Source of the DNA: [Phialemoniopsis] sp. UDSM-2020
Taxonomy: Eukaryota > Ascomycota > Sordariomycetes > Thyridiales > Thyridiaceae
Reading direction: 5' to 3'
Length of the DNA stretch: 64,000 nt
Assembly (NCBI GenBank): GCA_018873225.1
Contig: JAEILZ010000006.1
Coordinates: 1,116,001-1,180,000, forward strand
Positions within the stretch are counted from its first letter, which is position 1. Each line of letters begins with the position of its first letter. Made by a program: the position numbers and the translations under genes. The notes beneath the pieces are model-generated. The model was given only the letters and a program-made list of their open reading frames with translations. It did no database searches and was not told the origin of the DNA. Shown here in pieces: positions 35,568 through 46,599 of the stretch.

Positions 35568-36242
35568 CGTGATGGATCGTAGTGCAATGTTCTAGTTGCG
35601 TAGTGGTTGTGAGATGGTAAATAAGGGTATCTTGAAAGTTGCTTAGGATGGCTAAGGTGATTGTGCTAGGAGGGATGCTGTGTGAGAAGAGGGGCTCGAA
35701 GGCTGTTTTAAATGCTGCAGCAAATAAACGGGTAATGACCTCGTGAAATTGCCTCGTCGCGCGTGCCTGTCTATTCGTAGTGGTAGAGTTTCGGAGGTGG
35801 CAGATCGGGGTGGCTTGACGCATGTAGGGAGGGGCAAATTCAACGTCATCGTCTGATTGCATGGATTCGCGGCCAGTGCGACCCCAGCCAGCCCAGACAT
35901 GCACCACGACAACCCACAAGTAGCGTCAGGTGCCGGTGGCCTCTCAACATTTCCCCATCCCCGATTTCCTTTGGAAATGGCACATTTTCTTTTTGCTCGT
36001 GTGGCGTTAATGTTGCCAGGGTAGTCGTCATCTTGGCATCGAGCTGTGTCCGTGAAATTGAAGCATGTGAAAGCAGGCAGTAGCGTTTTAGAGTGCTGTC
36101 ACATGGGAATAACGTGGTTTCATTGCCCGTCATTATTTCATTTCTATCTATGGTACAGTCCAGAACTTCCAAAGCATGGTCCTAGCTCTGGCTCAGCCTT
36201 ACGAGCCTAGGACCGATTCTCCATACGGCATGGGAGCCAGGC

Positions 36243-36509
36243 TTAGGATTCTGTCTTCTTAAACTTCTCCTTCAGTGCGTCGTCCATGGGTCCCTTGGGG
36301 TTAGAGGACAGGTTCTGTGTTGTAGGTCAGTAATTGATAGGAATTCGTCGCCGTGAGAGATATTGTAGACATACCTCGAGCTGAGACTTGTTGACCTCGG
36401 CCTTGTTGGAGGCATCGTCGGTACCCTTGCCGGAGCCAGGGACGTCTTGCTGTTGAGCACCGGTCTGGCGCTCAGGGGGAGGAGACTGGCGGCCTTCTTG
36501 AGACGACAT
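36243..36509 (-). CDS. Small conserved fungal protein (68 aa)
   Basis: Two exons (36375-36509 and 36243-36314) with a clean 60-nt intron encode 68 aa. It starts MSSQEGRQSPPPERQTGAQQ and ends in a basic amphipathic helix, GPMDDALKEKFKKTE. The protein is polar, with no signal peptide, cysteines or membrane segment, and is probably disordered. Very similar small proteins occur across Sordariomycetes by my recollection, but I know no assigned function. The frame also extends upstream to 36584, so an earlier start is possible. Confidence 0.7.
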
Positions 36510-37533
36510 CTTGGGATCTGGCAGCGATTCGAATTGGAATTGTAAAGTGTCTTGTTCTGACAAATCGACAAAAAAGTCAGCCACCAGGTACTGGAGCAGC
36601 TTGAGCCTGGCACGAGGAGCTGGTATTCGACTTACATGATTGATTTTGGGCTGTTGTTCGTTCGATGATTGTAGGTCTAAGAGTAGAATTCAAACTTTTG
36701 GAGCTCTAGTAGAAGTTCATTTAAATGCCCTCTCCTCCTTGTGTATCGACCGGACCGTGCCAGGCCTTAGAGGCGGGTCGGGAGCTCTCCTCGATGGCTT
36801 GACATCACATGTCGTCATAGGCACTTTATTGCATCACCAATTCTAGGGAGCTTTCCTCCGCTAATGTGGTGACACCAGTGTTACTAGAGGACGGAGTGGG
36901 GTGCTGATAGCAGCTTCCAGAAGCTCTTATCGCTTATCGGGCTTATCGCATGTTCCCCTCTGCGGCCTTTGCTGGCCTGGCCTGTCACTGCGCATCGTTG
37001 CCATTCCATTGGTGAGGGGAAGTTTGAGGTCGCATAAAGTGGTCATTTAAACCTCTCCATGATTTGACAACAAACAATACAACGTCTTGCGCGTTGCTTG
37101 CTGTTATTCACGAATTGTTTCTACGCGTTTGACGCAATTCCAGGCGGCTCAAGTTCTTATTCTTACGAGCGAATGCGTGTCTTACCGACGTACCCGATAC
37201 GAACAGATCGAAACCTGCCTAATTGAAGCCCCAACCATAGAGAAAGTTCTAGACAATCAGCCCTGCTACCCAAAGCCATATACCGAAACTACTCTCCTTC
37301 ACTGTGCATCGAAACTAAACCGATTCATCTGATACTCCTGCGTGTTTTCTTTAAAGCCCTAGGTCTTCTCCCGTCTTCTCGCATCTCACGACACCCCATC
37401 AACTACCGAGACCCCCCGTCTTTCACGATCCACGATCTTCTTCCCGGTGCGCCTTGAACCCCGTGACCGAGGGAGCTCCAATACATGATACCCTTTGAAA
37501 ACTCGACTGAATCGACTTCGGCCTGACGTCGAC

Positions 37534-38815
37534 ATGCCTGACCTCAACTCCGTACCACCATCCCCTCATTCGCTCGCGGCTTCGCGACGACAGTCGTCCA
37601 GCCAGATGCCGCCTCCTCCTCCGCCGCAGTCCCAGCCGCAACCGATCCCGAGTTCCCCGTCTCTGAACATCCTTCCCTCGAACCAAGCCGCCGTGAACCA
37701 GACTTCAAACTCTTCCTTGCCATCGCCACGACTAACCCCGTCGGCGACCGTGTCGACCCCGCCCCTCGCAGATAATACCATCTCCGCAGTGGGCGCTGGC
37801 CCCGGTCCGCTGCGGCATCCTCAACCGCTCACCGCAGCGCAGCTACATCTCGAGTTGGAAAAAGAGCAAGAAGCCGTGGTACGTGTCGAGAGCGCTAGTC
37901 AAATACCTTACATATGTTAATTTGAGCAACCAGGTTAACCGCTTGACACGGGAGCTGTCCTTGCTACGAGCAGCCCAAAACGCATCGGTCGTTTCCAACA
38001 CGTCGTCGACCTCGAACAGCGCAGCAGCGAATGCCGAACAGCCGCACGTTCCAGATCCGAATCCCCTGCTATCCGGGTCCGGATTCTCGATCCCGTCGTC
38101 TGCGGGTCGTCGCCACCACCGCACCTCGTCCAGCACCAGTACACGGAGCCAGACTGGCTTGGTGGGCTCGCTAAGCACCACGTCCGTAGTCGGTATATCA
38201 AACCCGGCACCTACTCGGCCTTCAGCTCGGGAGTTGAGCCGACATGACAGCACCGCCTCTCATCGAAGCCAGACCAGCTCGCCGGGCCCACGATCTCAAC
38301 CACATTCATTCACGCAGTCTCACTTGGGAGATCCCTCTCTGGCAGGCTATTTCCACGCCCGCGGAGCACCACCTACCTCTGTGCCTGGAGCAACGCCCAG
38401 CAGCGCTAGCGAGCTGTCGCCGGGCATCCTCCAGGGCACAACACGCTACGAAGAGACTGCCTACTGGCGGTCAGAGCTCGACTCTGTCAAGCGCGAGAAC
38501 GAGTCACTGAAGCGCAGGGTCCGAGAGCTAGAGCGGCACATGAGGGACCGGCGGGCGAGCGACGCTAGCCGCGGGCGCAGCGAGAGCGTGAGCACAACGG
38601 CGAGCGTTAGTGTCACCGCGACTGGCGGCGGCGGCGGCACCGCGATAGCCGGGCGTCGAGAGGGAGGGAGGGATCGCGTAATGAGTACCCTCAGCGTCGC
38701 CGGCAGCGTGGGAGTTGGCGTGCCCGAGGACGAGGTGCAAGTTGGGGAGAGCGCTGCTAGTGCCGGCCTGGGAGCAGGCGGCGGCGCCTCTGCAGGGCGG
38801 TCGGGCGCGAACTGA
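37534..38815 (+). CDS. Low-complexity fungal protein with a C-terminal coiled coil
   Basis: Two exons (37534-37878 and 37934-38815) encode 408 aa. The N-terminus is Pro/Ser/Gln-rich, with PPPPPP and PQPIPSSP runs. A leucine-zipper-like segment spans the splice junction (LHLELEKEQEAVV joined to VNRLTRELSLLRAAQN) and a second coiled coil lies near residues 285-325 (ETAYWRSELDSVKRENESL, then RRVRELERH). The rest is Ser/Thr-rich, with a glycine-rich tail. This layout suggests a scaffold or regulatory phosphoprotein. I do not recognise a named domain. The short intron between two coding coiled-coil halves supports the model. Confidence 0.75.
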
Positions 38816-40414
38816 GAACCAGCTCGCGTGAGGCATTGACGAGAAGGGCATGGAGGCACGCGAGGAGCTGCAGAACGGCATGTTTTACTTACACCCACCC
38901 CACGCAAGGCGACCAGGTCGCGTGTGTTACCAGTCTGCCTACCATGTTTGAACATGTGGAGAGGCAGCACCGGCTTTTATGCCAAAGCTATATGAAGTTA
39001 TGATTCGACTAGAGTTGGCAATTCGTCTAGCAAAAAGGAGTTAGATCTTGATCAGTCACGTTTCGGAGGGAGGCTCGTCTCGAGCTTCGGCAGACCGTGT
39101 AAGTCTGCAGGCTGCCTCGGGATTTCTCACTTGCAATTTGACTTATAGATTGAGATGAAACGATTCGATTATCCCACTGCCTAAAAAGTTAGGAAGATAC
39201 TTAGTAATACGGATGATTACAAACACTGCTTTTGATCATCTTGCCCGCGGCACTTAAGTGTTGCCGTGCAAGGTACCAGGTGCAGGGTCGCCTCACCACT
39301 AATCTCGATCATGTAGATATCTGCCGCGTGCCTGCCACCATCTTGGTACCTGTCGAGAAATCAGGCGGGTGCTCACGGTACACCTTTTGCGTGGTGTTTA
39401 CCGGGAGCGAGGCGGCCTATTACAACATTCACAGTGCAATAGGCAGCTGCATTAGTCTTACAATTGGGGCCATTCCTGCCCACCCTCTTGTCCCTCTTCT
39501 CCCAATGAAAATCCCGCGGATTGCAAAACAGCATCCCCCGAAATGCACGAGGCATATTTCGTTCTGTTTCCTTGTTCTACAGCAAGCTGAGCATCTCGTC
39601 CAGTTGGCACAAGGTGCGTGCTCCATAAAGATCTCCTCGATCTGGAGGTCTGCTCATCGCTGTTGGTGCTCTTTCCGCTGACCGACCGCACTGGAACGTT
39701 TCAAAGACCATTGCCAGTCAAAACCAGTGTTTTCATCGTCCCTTTGCGTATCTTCCCAAACCATGGCTTGAAGTTTCAGCCACGTTGACGTGTTACAACG
39801 GTAATGGCGTTCTTGAGTGCCCCAAACGAGACCGCGGCCCCGTTTCGTGAGACTTGTTCCCCCACGGACATCTCGTGCATCGCAACCAACCAGAGAACTT
39901 CACCCTAGGCTATTTGAGCAGCTCTAGCTCCTCGCGTGACCGACGCCACCAGGATCCGCTCCCTGATACATGGAAGCGCCCAGCACGATGACGGAGGGGT
40001 ATCGCGCAAAGAGGTGTGTAGAGCTGTGCTCCGCCTCACCGAGCTCCAGGAGAGGGGCCTACACCTGCGATCCCCAGGGCCCTGGCCGCTAATACCGGGC
40101 AATGCATGACACATCAAGTGCCTAACTGCCATGGTACCTCTGTACCATGACACTACCGGCCTTCGGTATTGCATTCTATGCTGTTGGATCACTTGGCAGC
40201 AACAGTGTTGCTGCTGTACTGCCCCCAGGTAGTGGACAAGCTGCCCAAGTGCCCAAAGGTCCTGGCTTTTACATATAAGCCGAATGCATGCAGGCATATC
40301 AAGCCCCTCGAAGTCGAGATGATTCTTCCTGAGCACAACTCACCTCCCATCTTTACCAATTTCTTACTGCACGATAGCCCCCAATGTGGGTGCAACTCGT
40401 GAACATGGGACAAC
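38816..40414 (+). other. 1.6-kb gene-free interval
   Basis: No frame here resembles a protein family. The only notable item is a copy of the TTATCCCACTxCCTAA motif at 39169-39184, followed by a small CCTAA/TTAGG palindrome. AT content rises locally around 39.0-39.2 kb. Confidence 0.5.
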
Positions 40415-42358
40415 ATGGCTTTCACGCACCCAGTTAGTATCGTTGCACGACCTCACTCGATGGCTGAGCACCACCTGTTCCCCCACCAGCGTTCCTTCTC
40501 CTATCCGCTCGAGGATATCAGATCGGCGCAGGTGAAATTCTCTCTGCGGCAGCTGTACGAACTCCCGAAGAGCTGGCCTGCTGCCCTTGTATCCCGCTGG
40601 ATTCACGAGTGCATCCTTGAGCATTCGCTTTGCCGCAATGAAGGAAGACCCATCGCTGGCCTGCGGCTTATCGACTGCAATACGCTCCAGATTGTGCAAG
40701 CTCCTGCCAATCCCTCGTACGTGGCTCTGAGCTACGTATGGGGCAAGTTCCGGAAGACACCGCAGGACACACCGCACGGGTCCCTTCCTTCGCCGCTGCC
40801 ACTGCTCATCTCGGATGCCATCGAGGTCTGCAGGCAGCTCGGGTTCCGGTATCTGTGGGTCGACAAGTACTGTATCGACCAGAACAATCCCCAGGTCAAG
40901 CACAACCAGATCCAGCAAATGGACCTCGTCTATCGCAACGGGCAGCTCACCATCATCGCGGCAGCCGGCAAGGATGAGACTTATGGTCTCCCAGGCGTCT
41001 CATCCTGCCCTCGTAGGACGCTGCCCACGAGACAGAAGAGGCCTCGTGCGCTCTCGACCACCGAAGAGTCTGCTTGTGGGATCAAGTGCTATTGCGACGG
41101 CAACCTGTCTACCACGTCCACCCTCGTAGATGTTCAGCGGGTTGTGTTACGGTCCAAATGGTCCACACGTGGCTGGACCTACCAAGAGGGCAGCCTGTCC
41201 CGCCGTTGCCTCGCTTTCACGGACGAGCAAGTCTATTACGAGGTTTGCACCCCACGTTCAATGATTGAATACATTTCACTGATACTTGGTCTAGTGTGAC
41301 AGTGGCGTCTGCTATTGCGAGGCGCCCGACTTTGCAGAGCAGAGCAACGAATCGGCAGTTGGCATCTTCCGCACCCTCGTACCTGATCCGCGCAATTCGT
41401 TTGATAGGCAGTACCTTGCGCTGTTGGGTGCTATCGAGGAATACTCCAAGCGCGAACTGACCTACGACAGTGACATCCTGTACGCGTTTGCAGGAATCAT
41501 GCGCCGGTACCAGAGTTTGTCGCCCAGTATCAAGCAGATTGCCGGTATCCCGTTCATTGTTAAGACATGCACATTGCAGCTATTGAACATGTAATGGTGG
41601 ATGACACCGATGAAATTGAGATTGACATCGAGATGGACGGAGTCTCTCTTCCGCGTGGTGCCCATGATCTGGACTGGGAACTCAAGCAGCAGCTCAAGGA
41701 CACCTCCTTTCCCTTTAGCCTTGCTTGGGCCCACAAGCACAGTTGCTATGAAGAGGACCTGCAGCCGAGGCGCCGCAACCAGCTTCCATCGTGGGTCTGG
41801 CCCGAGTGGGCGGGCGAGGTGACCTTTTGCTGGTGGGGAACCATTAAGTTGAACGACTTTCAGCCATTCATCGAGGACATCAAGATCGAGCTCAAGGATG
41901 GCAAAGTCGTGCCATATCAGGACCTCCCCTCACCAGCCGCTGGCGCCTACCAACAAGACGGGCAGACCGTTGTTCCGCGAGCGCTACTCTTCAAGAGCAT
42001 CCCCATCCCGCCACGGCTCGTCAACGTCAAGTGGGCGAACCGTGAGAAGGTGGCGCTGTCTGTGTGCGGTTTCCGTGCAAGCCTTTCGCTGAGCGCCGGT
42101 GCCGACAGCCCCTTTCGCTTCCGCAAGGACCTTGTGAAGCGGAATCTGTTCGAGCTGGTGATCCTGGGCGGCGATGGCGACTGGAAACCGCCGTCGCGCG
42201 AGCACAGTCTCTTGCTTGTGTTGGGCCGGCAGGAGCAGGACTGGGTGCGGTGCGGCGTTATGCGGTTGGACTGCAGCTTGAGCGAGCTGCTCGATGCACT
42301 GGTGAAGCACGACGTCTTTCCTTATTATGAGAGGAAGAGGGTGTATAGAGTTGAGTAG
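40415..42358 (+). CDS. HET-domain (heterokaryon incompatibility) protein
   Basis: Three exons (40415-41242, 41295-41558, 41621-42358) encode 609 aa. HET motifs are present in order: ALSYVWG (104-110), YLWVDKYCIDQ (about 146-156), and RGWTYQE (252-258) followed by RRCLAF and VYYE. The second and third introns preserve frame and link DILYAFAGIMRR to DLDWELKQQL and LPSWVWPEWAG, the typical region after the HET domain. HET domains trigger programmed cell death on non-self recognition and are now seen as TIR-like in fold. No NACHT or repeat domain is attached, so this is a stand-alone HET protein. Such genes are often variable between strains, matching the accessory look of 39-50 kb. Confidence 0.9.
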
Positions 42359-42690
42359 ATGTTCCTGGAGTTGTCGATGTGCTTCTGCTTCCTTCATTTT
42401 GGTCGAGCGAGATGTGTCTTGCGGGTCTGAGTCGCGTTCGACTGCATTTTGTCCGCCTTGCGATTCGCAATGGTTGAGGTTAATTCCAGTTCAACACGGC
42501 GTCAGGGGTCGGGAGTGTGGAACTGCCATAGCTACATTGTAGACCAAGTTCAGACATCCTAAGATCTAGCAACTTTGTGTTACTCTATTTTATCAATACA
42601 GCCTTGTAATGTCCTGATAAGCCCAAACGCCGGCATGCTCTATGCTACCCTTGAACGTACAACGGCACCTGTGCTCGTATAATACCAAGT

Positions 42691-44292
42691 CTAATCCGAG
42701 CCCTCGGGACTGACATGAATCTCCCAGAACTTGGCTACATCTTTGGGAAACTCTTCCTTCCTCTCCTCACTCACCCACTCCCCATATTCCTCATGTGTGA
42801 CCTTCTCCCCGAGGACGCCCGTCGCGTTGCCCCCACCGAGAAAGCTGTGGAAATCCATCGCGATGCGCACGTACTCCTTGAGCCCCTCCCTGACGTCCAC
42901 CGTCGCGCCGGTAGTCCAGCTCAGGAGCAGCGGCTGCAGCAGCGGCGCGTCCGTCACGCTCGGGTGCGACGTCCCCAGGCTTGTCACGAACCAGCTCGCG
43001 CCCGCGCGCTCGAGCGTCGACCGCACGAGGTCCTTCACCGTGTCGAAGTGCGGGCGCCCGAAGAAGACGCTGTGAGTGCGTGACCACGAGTTGGAGTGTA
43101 CGACGAGGAGGGGCACGTCGATGTCGGCGTTGAGCGGGCCGCTCTCCTTGCCCGGGTCCAGGACGATGCCGCCGACAGCCGGGTTGCGCGTGCCGGAGGG
43201 GTCGGCGCGCTTGAGGGCCTGCAGGGCGCCCGTCGCGCCGTACGAGTGCCCGCCGATGGTGAGGTGGTCAAAGTCGAGACGCCCGGCCCACTCGTGCAGG
43301 GCGTCGCCCTCGCCGCGCGCGTTGAGGTCGCGGATTTCTTGGCCTTGGCCGTCGTGCAGGGCCCGCAGGACGCGGATGGTCTCGAGGATTTCGGCGTCGC
43401 GGAAGGCGAGCTGCTCGCGCTTGATGCGGGGCGTGTCCATGGGCGGTCCCGACTCGAGGTCCGACTCCAGCAGGAGCACGACGCGGCGGTCCGGCCTGCC
43501 CGCGAGCTTGACTAAGGACCCGGGGCAGCTGCCGTCGCGGTGCTCGACGGCGGCGACGACGTGGCCGCGGCTCGCCATCTCGCCGAGGTAGTGCGTGTAG
43601 TCGGTGCGCGAGCTCGCCATGCCGTGCGAGAAGACCATGACGGGGAAGGGCTTGTCCCCGTCCCCGCCTAGGTGCAGCGGCACGTCTACCTTCGCCGGGA
43701 TCTCGATGCCGCCGACGATGAGCCACAGCGCGAACGTGAAGATGGGTCGAATGAGAAAGTTGTTGACGCGCGCGATGCGGGCGTAGCCCTCGGCCGTTAG
43801 GCTGAGCGGGCGCGGCGCCCACAGATGCTTGGGCGTGTGGGATTTGCTGCCTTGGAGCGCAGGGTAGTAGAGCGTGAAGAGCACGGTCTCGACCTCAAAG
43901 GCAGGTTCGCCCGAGGACTTGACTAGCGTGTCGGAGATGCGGACGGGCTTCTCGAGCGGGATCTCGAGGTCCACCGTGCCGACTTCGTAGTGGCCCGAGT
44001 AGGCCGGCAGGCGGGACGAGAGGAGCGGCTCGCCCCGGAGGAAGCACCAGAGGATGTAGGTGCCGATAAGTGAGCACAGGATGTACCGCCATGTGCAGCG
44101 CGGGCGCAGGAGCAACTTCAGTCGTTCGGCGAGGCGCTCCGGAAACCAGCTCCGGCTGGTCCGGGTGCCGCCGAGCCACTTCGGCCGGGGTTGCTGTTGC
44201 TGTTGCTGTGCTGTCGGTGCGGCCATCGCTAACGGTAAGTCTGGTTCATCGGTGTAAGGTTGCAGTTCCACGTCTTCTGAGAGCGGCGACAT
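42691..44292 (-). CDS. Platelet-activating-factor acetylhydrolase-like serine lipase, membrane-anchored
   Basis: A single exon encodes 533 aa. A basic N-terminus is followed by a signal-anchor helix at about residues 69-85 (YILCSLIGTYILWCFL), implying a type II membrane protein. The alpha/beta-hydrolase core shows FSHGMASSRTDYT (oxyanion region), nucleophile Ser350 in GGHSYGA, Asp379 in GIVLDPG and His443 in GTSHPSVTD, the triad of group VII phospholipase A2/PAF-AH. It should remove short or oxidised acyl groups from phospholipids. A short polyglutamine run lies at residues 29-34. The coding sequence has very high GC at third positions, so long antisense frames appear but are artefacts. Confidence 0.9.
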   Translation of the reverse strand: MSPLSEDVELQPYTDEPDLPLAMAAPTAQQQQQQPRPKWLGGTRTSRSWFPERLAERLKLLLRPRCTWRYILCSLIGTYILWCFLRGEPLLSSRLPAYSGHYEVGTVDLEIPLEKPVRISDTLVKSSGEPAFEVETVLFTLYYPALQGSKSHTPKHLWAPRPLSLTAEGYARIARVNNFLIRPIFTFALWLIVGGIEIPAKVDVPLHLGGDGDKPFPVMVFSHGMASSRTDYTHYLGEMASRGHVVAAVEHRDGSCPGSLVKLAGRPDRRVVLLLESDLESGPPMDTPRIKREQLAFRDAEILETIRVLRALHDGQGQEIRDLNARGEGDALHEWAGRLDFDHLTIGGHSYGATGALQALKRADPSGTRNPAVGGIVLDPGKESGPLNADIDVPLLVVHSNSWSRTHSVFFGRPHFDTVKDLVRSTLERAGASWFVTSLGTSHPSVTDAPLLQPLLLSWTTGATVDVREGLKEYVRIAMDFHSFLGGGNATGVLGEKVTHEEYGEWVSEERKEEFPKDVAKFWEIHVSPEGSD

Positions 44293-44593
44293 GGCTACTA
44301 AGTCTATTCATGGCTGGCTTGTCCTTGTTTCTTGTTGGTACTGGCATGAGTGACGTCGGCTGTTTCGGGGCCGTGGTCCATCAATGTATGACGCAAGTGG
44401 AGCCCCGGTGGCGGTGGAGCCCCTTGATTAGGCACAAAATAAGCTTTACACCCCGATTAGGCAATTGAGTTTCGGGAGGATCCGTGGAGCCGCACGAGTT
44501 TAATCGTGCCTCTGACAGCTTGTCTTGAAAAGATGCTACCTAGATGGGGTGGATATGTACAATATCACTAGCGTTCATTCTCATTTTCCTCTT

Positions 44594-45707
44594 TCAGAAG
44601 TGGTACGATGGCTTCTCCTCGTCCAGGATGTCGCCATCCACAGCCTCGAACGCGGCAGCGACGGTATCCGGCAAGGGGCCCTCCTCAATCACACTCAAAG
44701 CGGCCTCTAGCTGCTCTGGGCCGTTGGCACCGACGATCAGGGAGTCACCATGCTCTTTACTCAGAATGCTGTGGTGCGCAGCCCAACGCAGTGCTGCGGC
44801 GTGGCCGGAGATCCCATGCATGGTCGCGACCTCGAGCGCCTTGTCCACGGCGGCGATAATGGACGGCTTGAGATAGATCCCAGAAAAGAACCCACCCGTC
44901 CAGTGCTGCAGTGTGGATACGCATGTCAATATTCAGGATCGAGGAAGGATTGAGGGGGTCAAAGGGCATGAGGACGCACCACGGTATCGAACCTGCCTCC
45001 CTTCCTCCCGTTCTTGTGATTGCCAGCAAAGAACCCACCCGCAGCAGGGCTGTAAGCGTGGAACGACATACCATTGTCGCGCAGGGCCTTGAAGAGGTCC
45101 TTCTCGGCGCCTCGAGCAACAGCGTTGTACAGACCCTCGTAGACGCTGGGCTTGACGAAACCGCGAGTCTCGCAGATCTTGACAATCTCGCGGACCTCGT
45201 CGGCGGTGTAGCTGCAGAGGCCCCAGCGCTGGATCTTACCATCCCTGTGCGCGTGATCCATGGCCTCGCACAGCTGGTCAAAGGGTGTAGTGCGGTCAGG
45301 CACGTGGAGGTACTCAGTGCCGATCTGCTTGATCTTGAGGTCCTCCAGCGAGGCGTTGATGTCCCTCAGGACGTTCTCCTTCGTGTGGGGGGCCGAGATG
45401 ACCTTGCTGTTGATCACGAACTTGTCTTGCAGTTCCGAATTTCCGATTCGGGGCTCGCAGGTGCCCGGGCTGTTGGCAGGATACCAGCGTGCGGTATCGA
45501 CCTCGGAGTACCCGCGGCGGGCGAAGGTGTCGAGGAAGGCCTTGACTTGTTCCGGGGTGTCGATGGATGCCATGGGGTCGCTGGAGCTGTCCCCGATCTG
45601 GGTGTGTAAACGTCAACCTTCCGTTGATAAAGAATAGTGAGACCAGTGCCACGTACATTGACGGTCCCTAGTACCAAATTGAGAGGGACTGCTTTGCTTG
45701 CTGCCAT
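44594..45707 (-). CDS. Aldo-keto reductase, AKR7 (aflatoxin-aldehyde reductase)-like
   Basis: Three minus-strand exons (45657-45707, 44980-45597, 44594-44905) encode 326 aa. The opening LNLVLGTVN, the EVDTARWYP motif with Asp51 and Tyr56, and TEYLHVPDR fit the AKR barrel and catalytic tetrad. The stretch ALRDNGMSFHAYSPAAGGFFAG is typical of AKR7 enzymes, which reduce reactive dicarbonyls and aldehydes with NADPH. The 74-nt second intron has a good GTGCGT donor. The C-terminus (LRWAAHHSIL, then GDSLIVGANGPEQLEAAL) matches the NADPH-binding end. It probably detoxifies aldehydes in the cytosol; the natural substrate is unknown. Confidence 0.92.
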
Positions 45708-46019
45708 CGTAGCGTAAAGGCGACAATTCTGGACAAGTTGGTAGAGAATCCGGTAAAAGAATATTTGAGGAACAGTTGTTTTCATTCTTACACAACCTCA
45801 AACATCCTTTTATACGTCGGTCTTCCAGACAATCCCCACTTGACTCCTTCCGGTAGTAATTTTACATGATAGCTTTTACGGACAAGATCCCACAAATGGT
45901 AAATGATAAGAATGCCCAAGTAGGGGGAGTATCTAGAAGGGTGGACTATTTTCTCTCAGGGGTATAAAGCGGTGGAGTATCCTCATAAGCCTAATGCCAC
46001 TGCCAAGCTATTAGATTTT

Positions 46020-46258
46020 GGTAAAGAAAAAGAAAAAGAAAAAGAGAAAGAGAAAAAAGAAGAAAAGACTACAGAGAAGAGAGGAGAGAAGAGAAGAGAG
46101 ATAATAAAGAGAAAAGTAAAGAAAGGGAAAAAAAAGAAAAAAGTAAAGAAAAAAGAAAAGAAAAAAGAAAAGAAAAAAGAAAAGAAAAAAAAAGAAAAAG
46201 AGAGGAAGAAAAAAAATAGAAAAGAAAAGAGAAGAATGGCACAAATGATAGAAGAAGG
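46020..46258 (+). repeat. About 240-bp homopurine (A/G) tract
   Basis: The plus strand from about 46020 to 46258 is almost pure A and G, built from degenerate AAAAG, AAAGA and GAGA units with only scattered T interruptions. It lies between the aldo-keto reductase gene and decayed frames. The minus strand reads as a poly-Phe/Ser frame, which is an artefact of the tract. Confidence 0.9.
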
Positions 46259-46599
46259 AAGTAAAAGCTGAGGAGAGAAACTTACTGGATTGTACTCGCC
46301 AACCCTGTCAGGAGGTTGGACATGCCAGTCAAACGAGTGCTTCCATCTCCATTTGGCCAACTCGTAGCAGATGATGAGTCGGGCGTCTCCCGTGATGTGA
46401 TCCGGGATGCGTCCGCTATGTACTGGTCCGTGGTGATCTTTGCAAGCGCTTTCTTCTCCTGCCTGGTGGTGAGAGACCACCATTCGCCTCCTCATGTGCG
46501 GATATCTTGCTGTTGTGCTTGGCTCCCAACCGGTGTCCGCTCCTTCTGCTCCTGGGCCGGCTTTTTGTCCAGATATCCAGCCGTGAATCCACCACCGAC

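Noticed and set aside
43096..43515. Frames antisense to the PAF-acetylhydrolase-like gene
   Set aside because: The sense frame has an intact catalytic triad; the antisense frames are compositional shadows.
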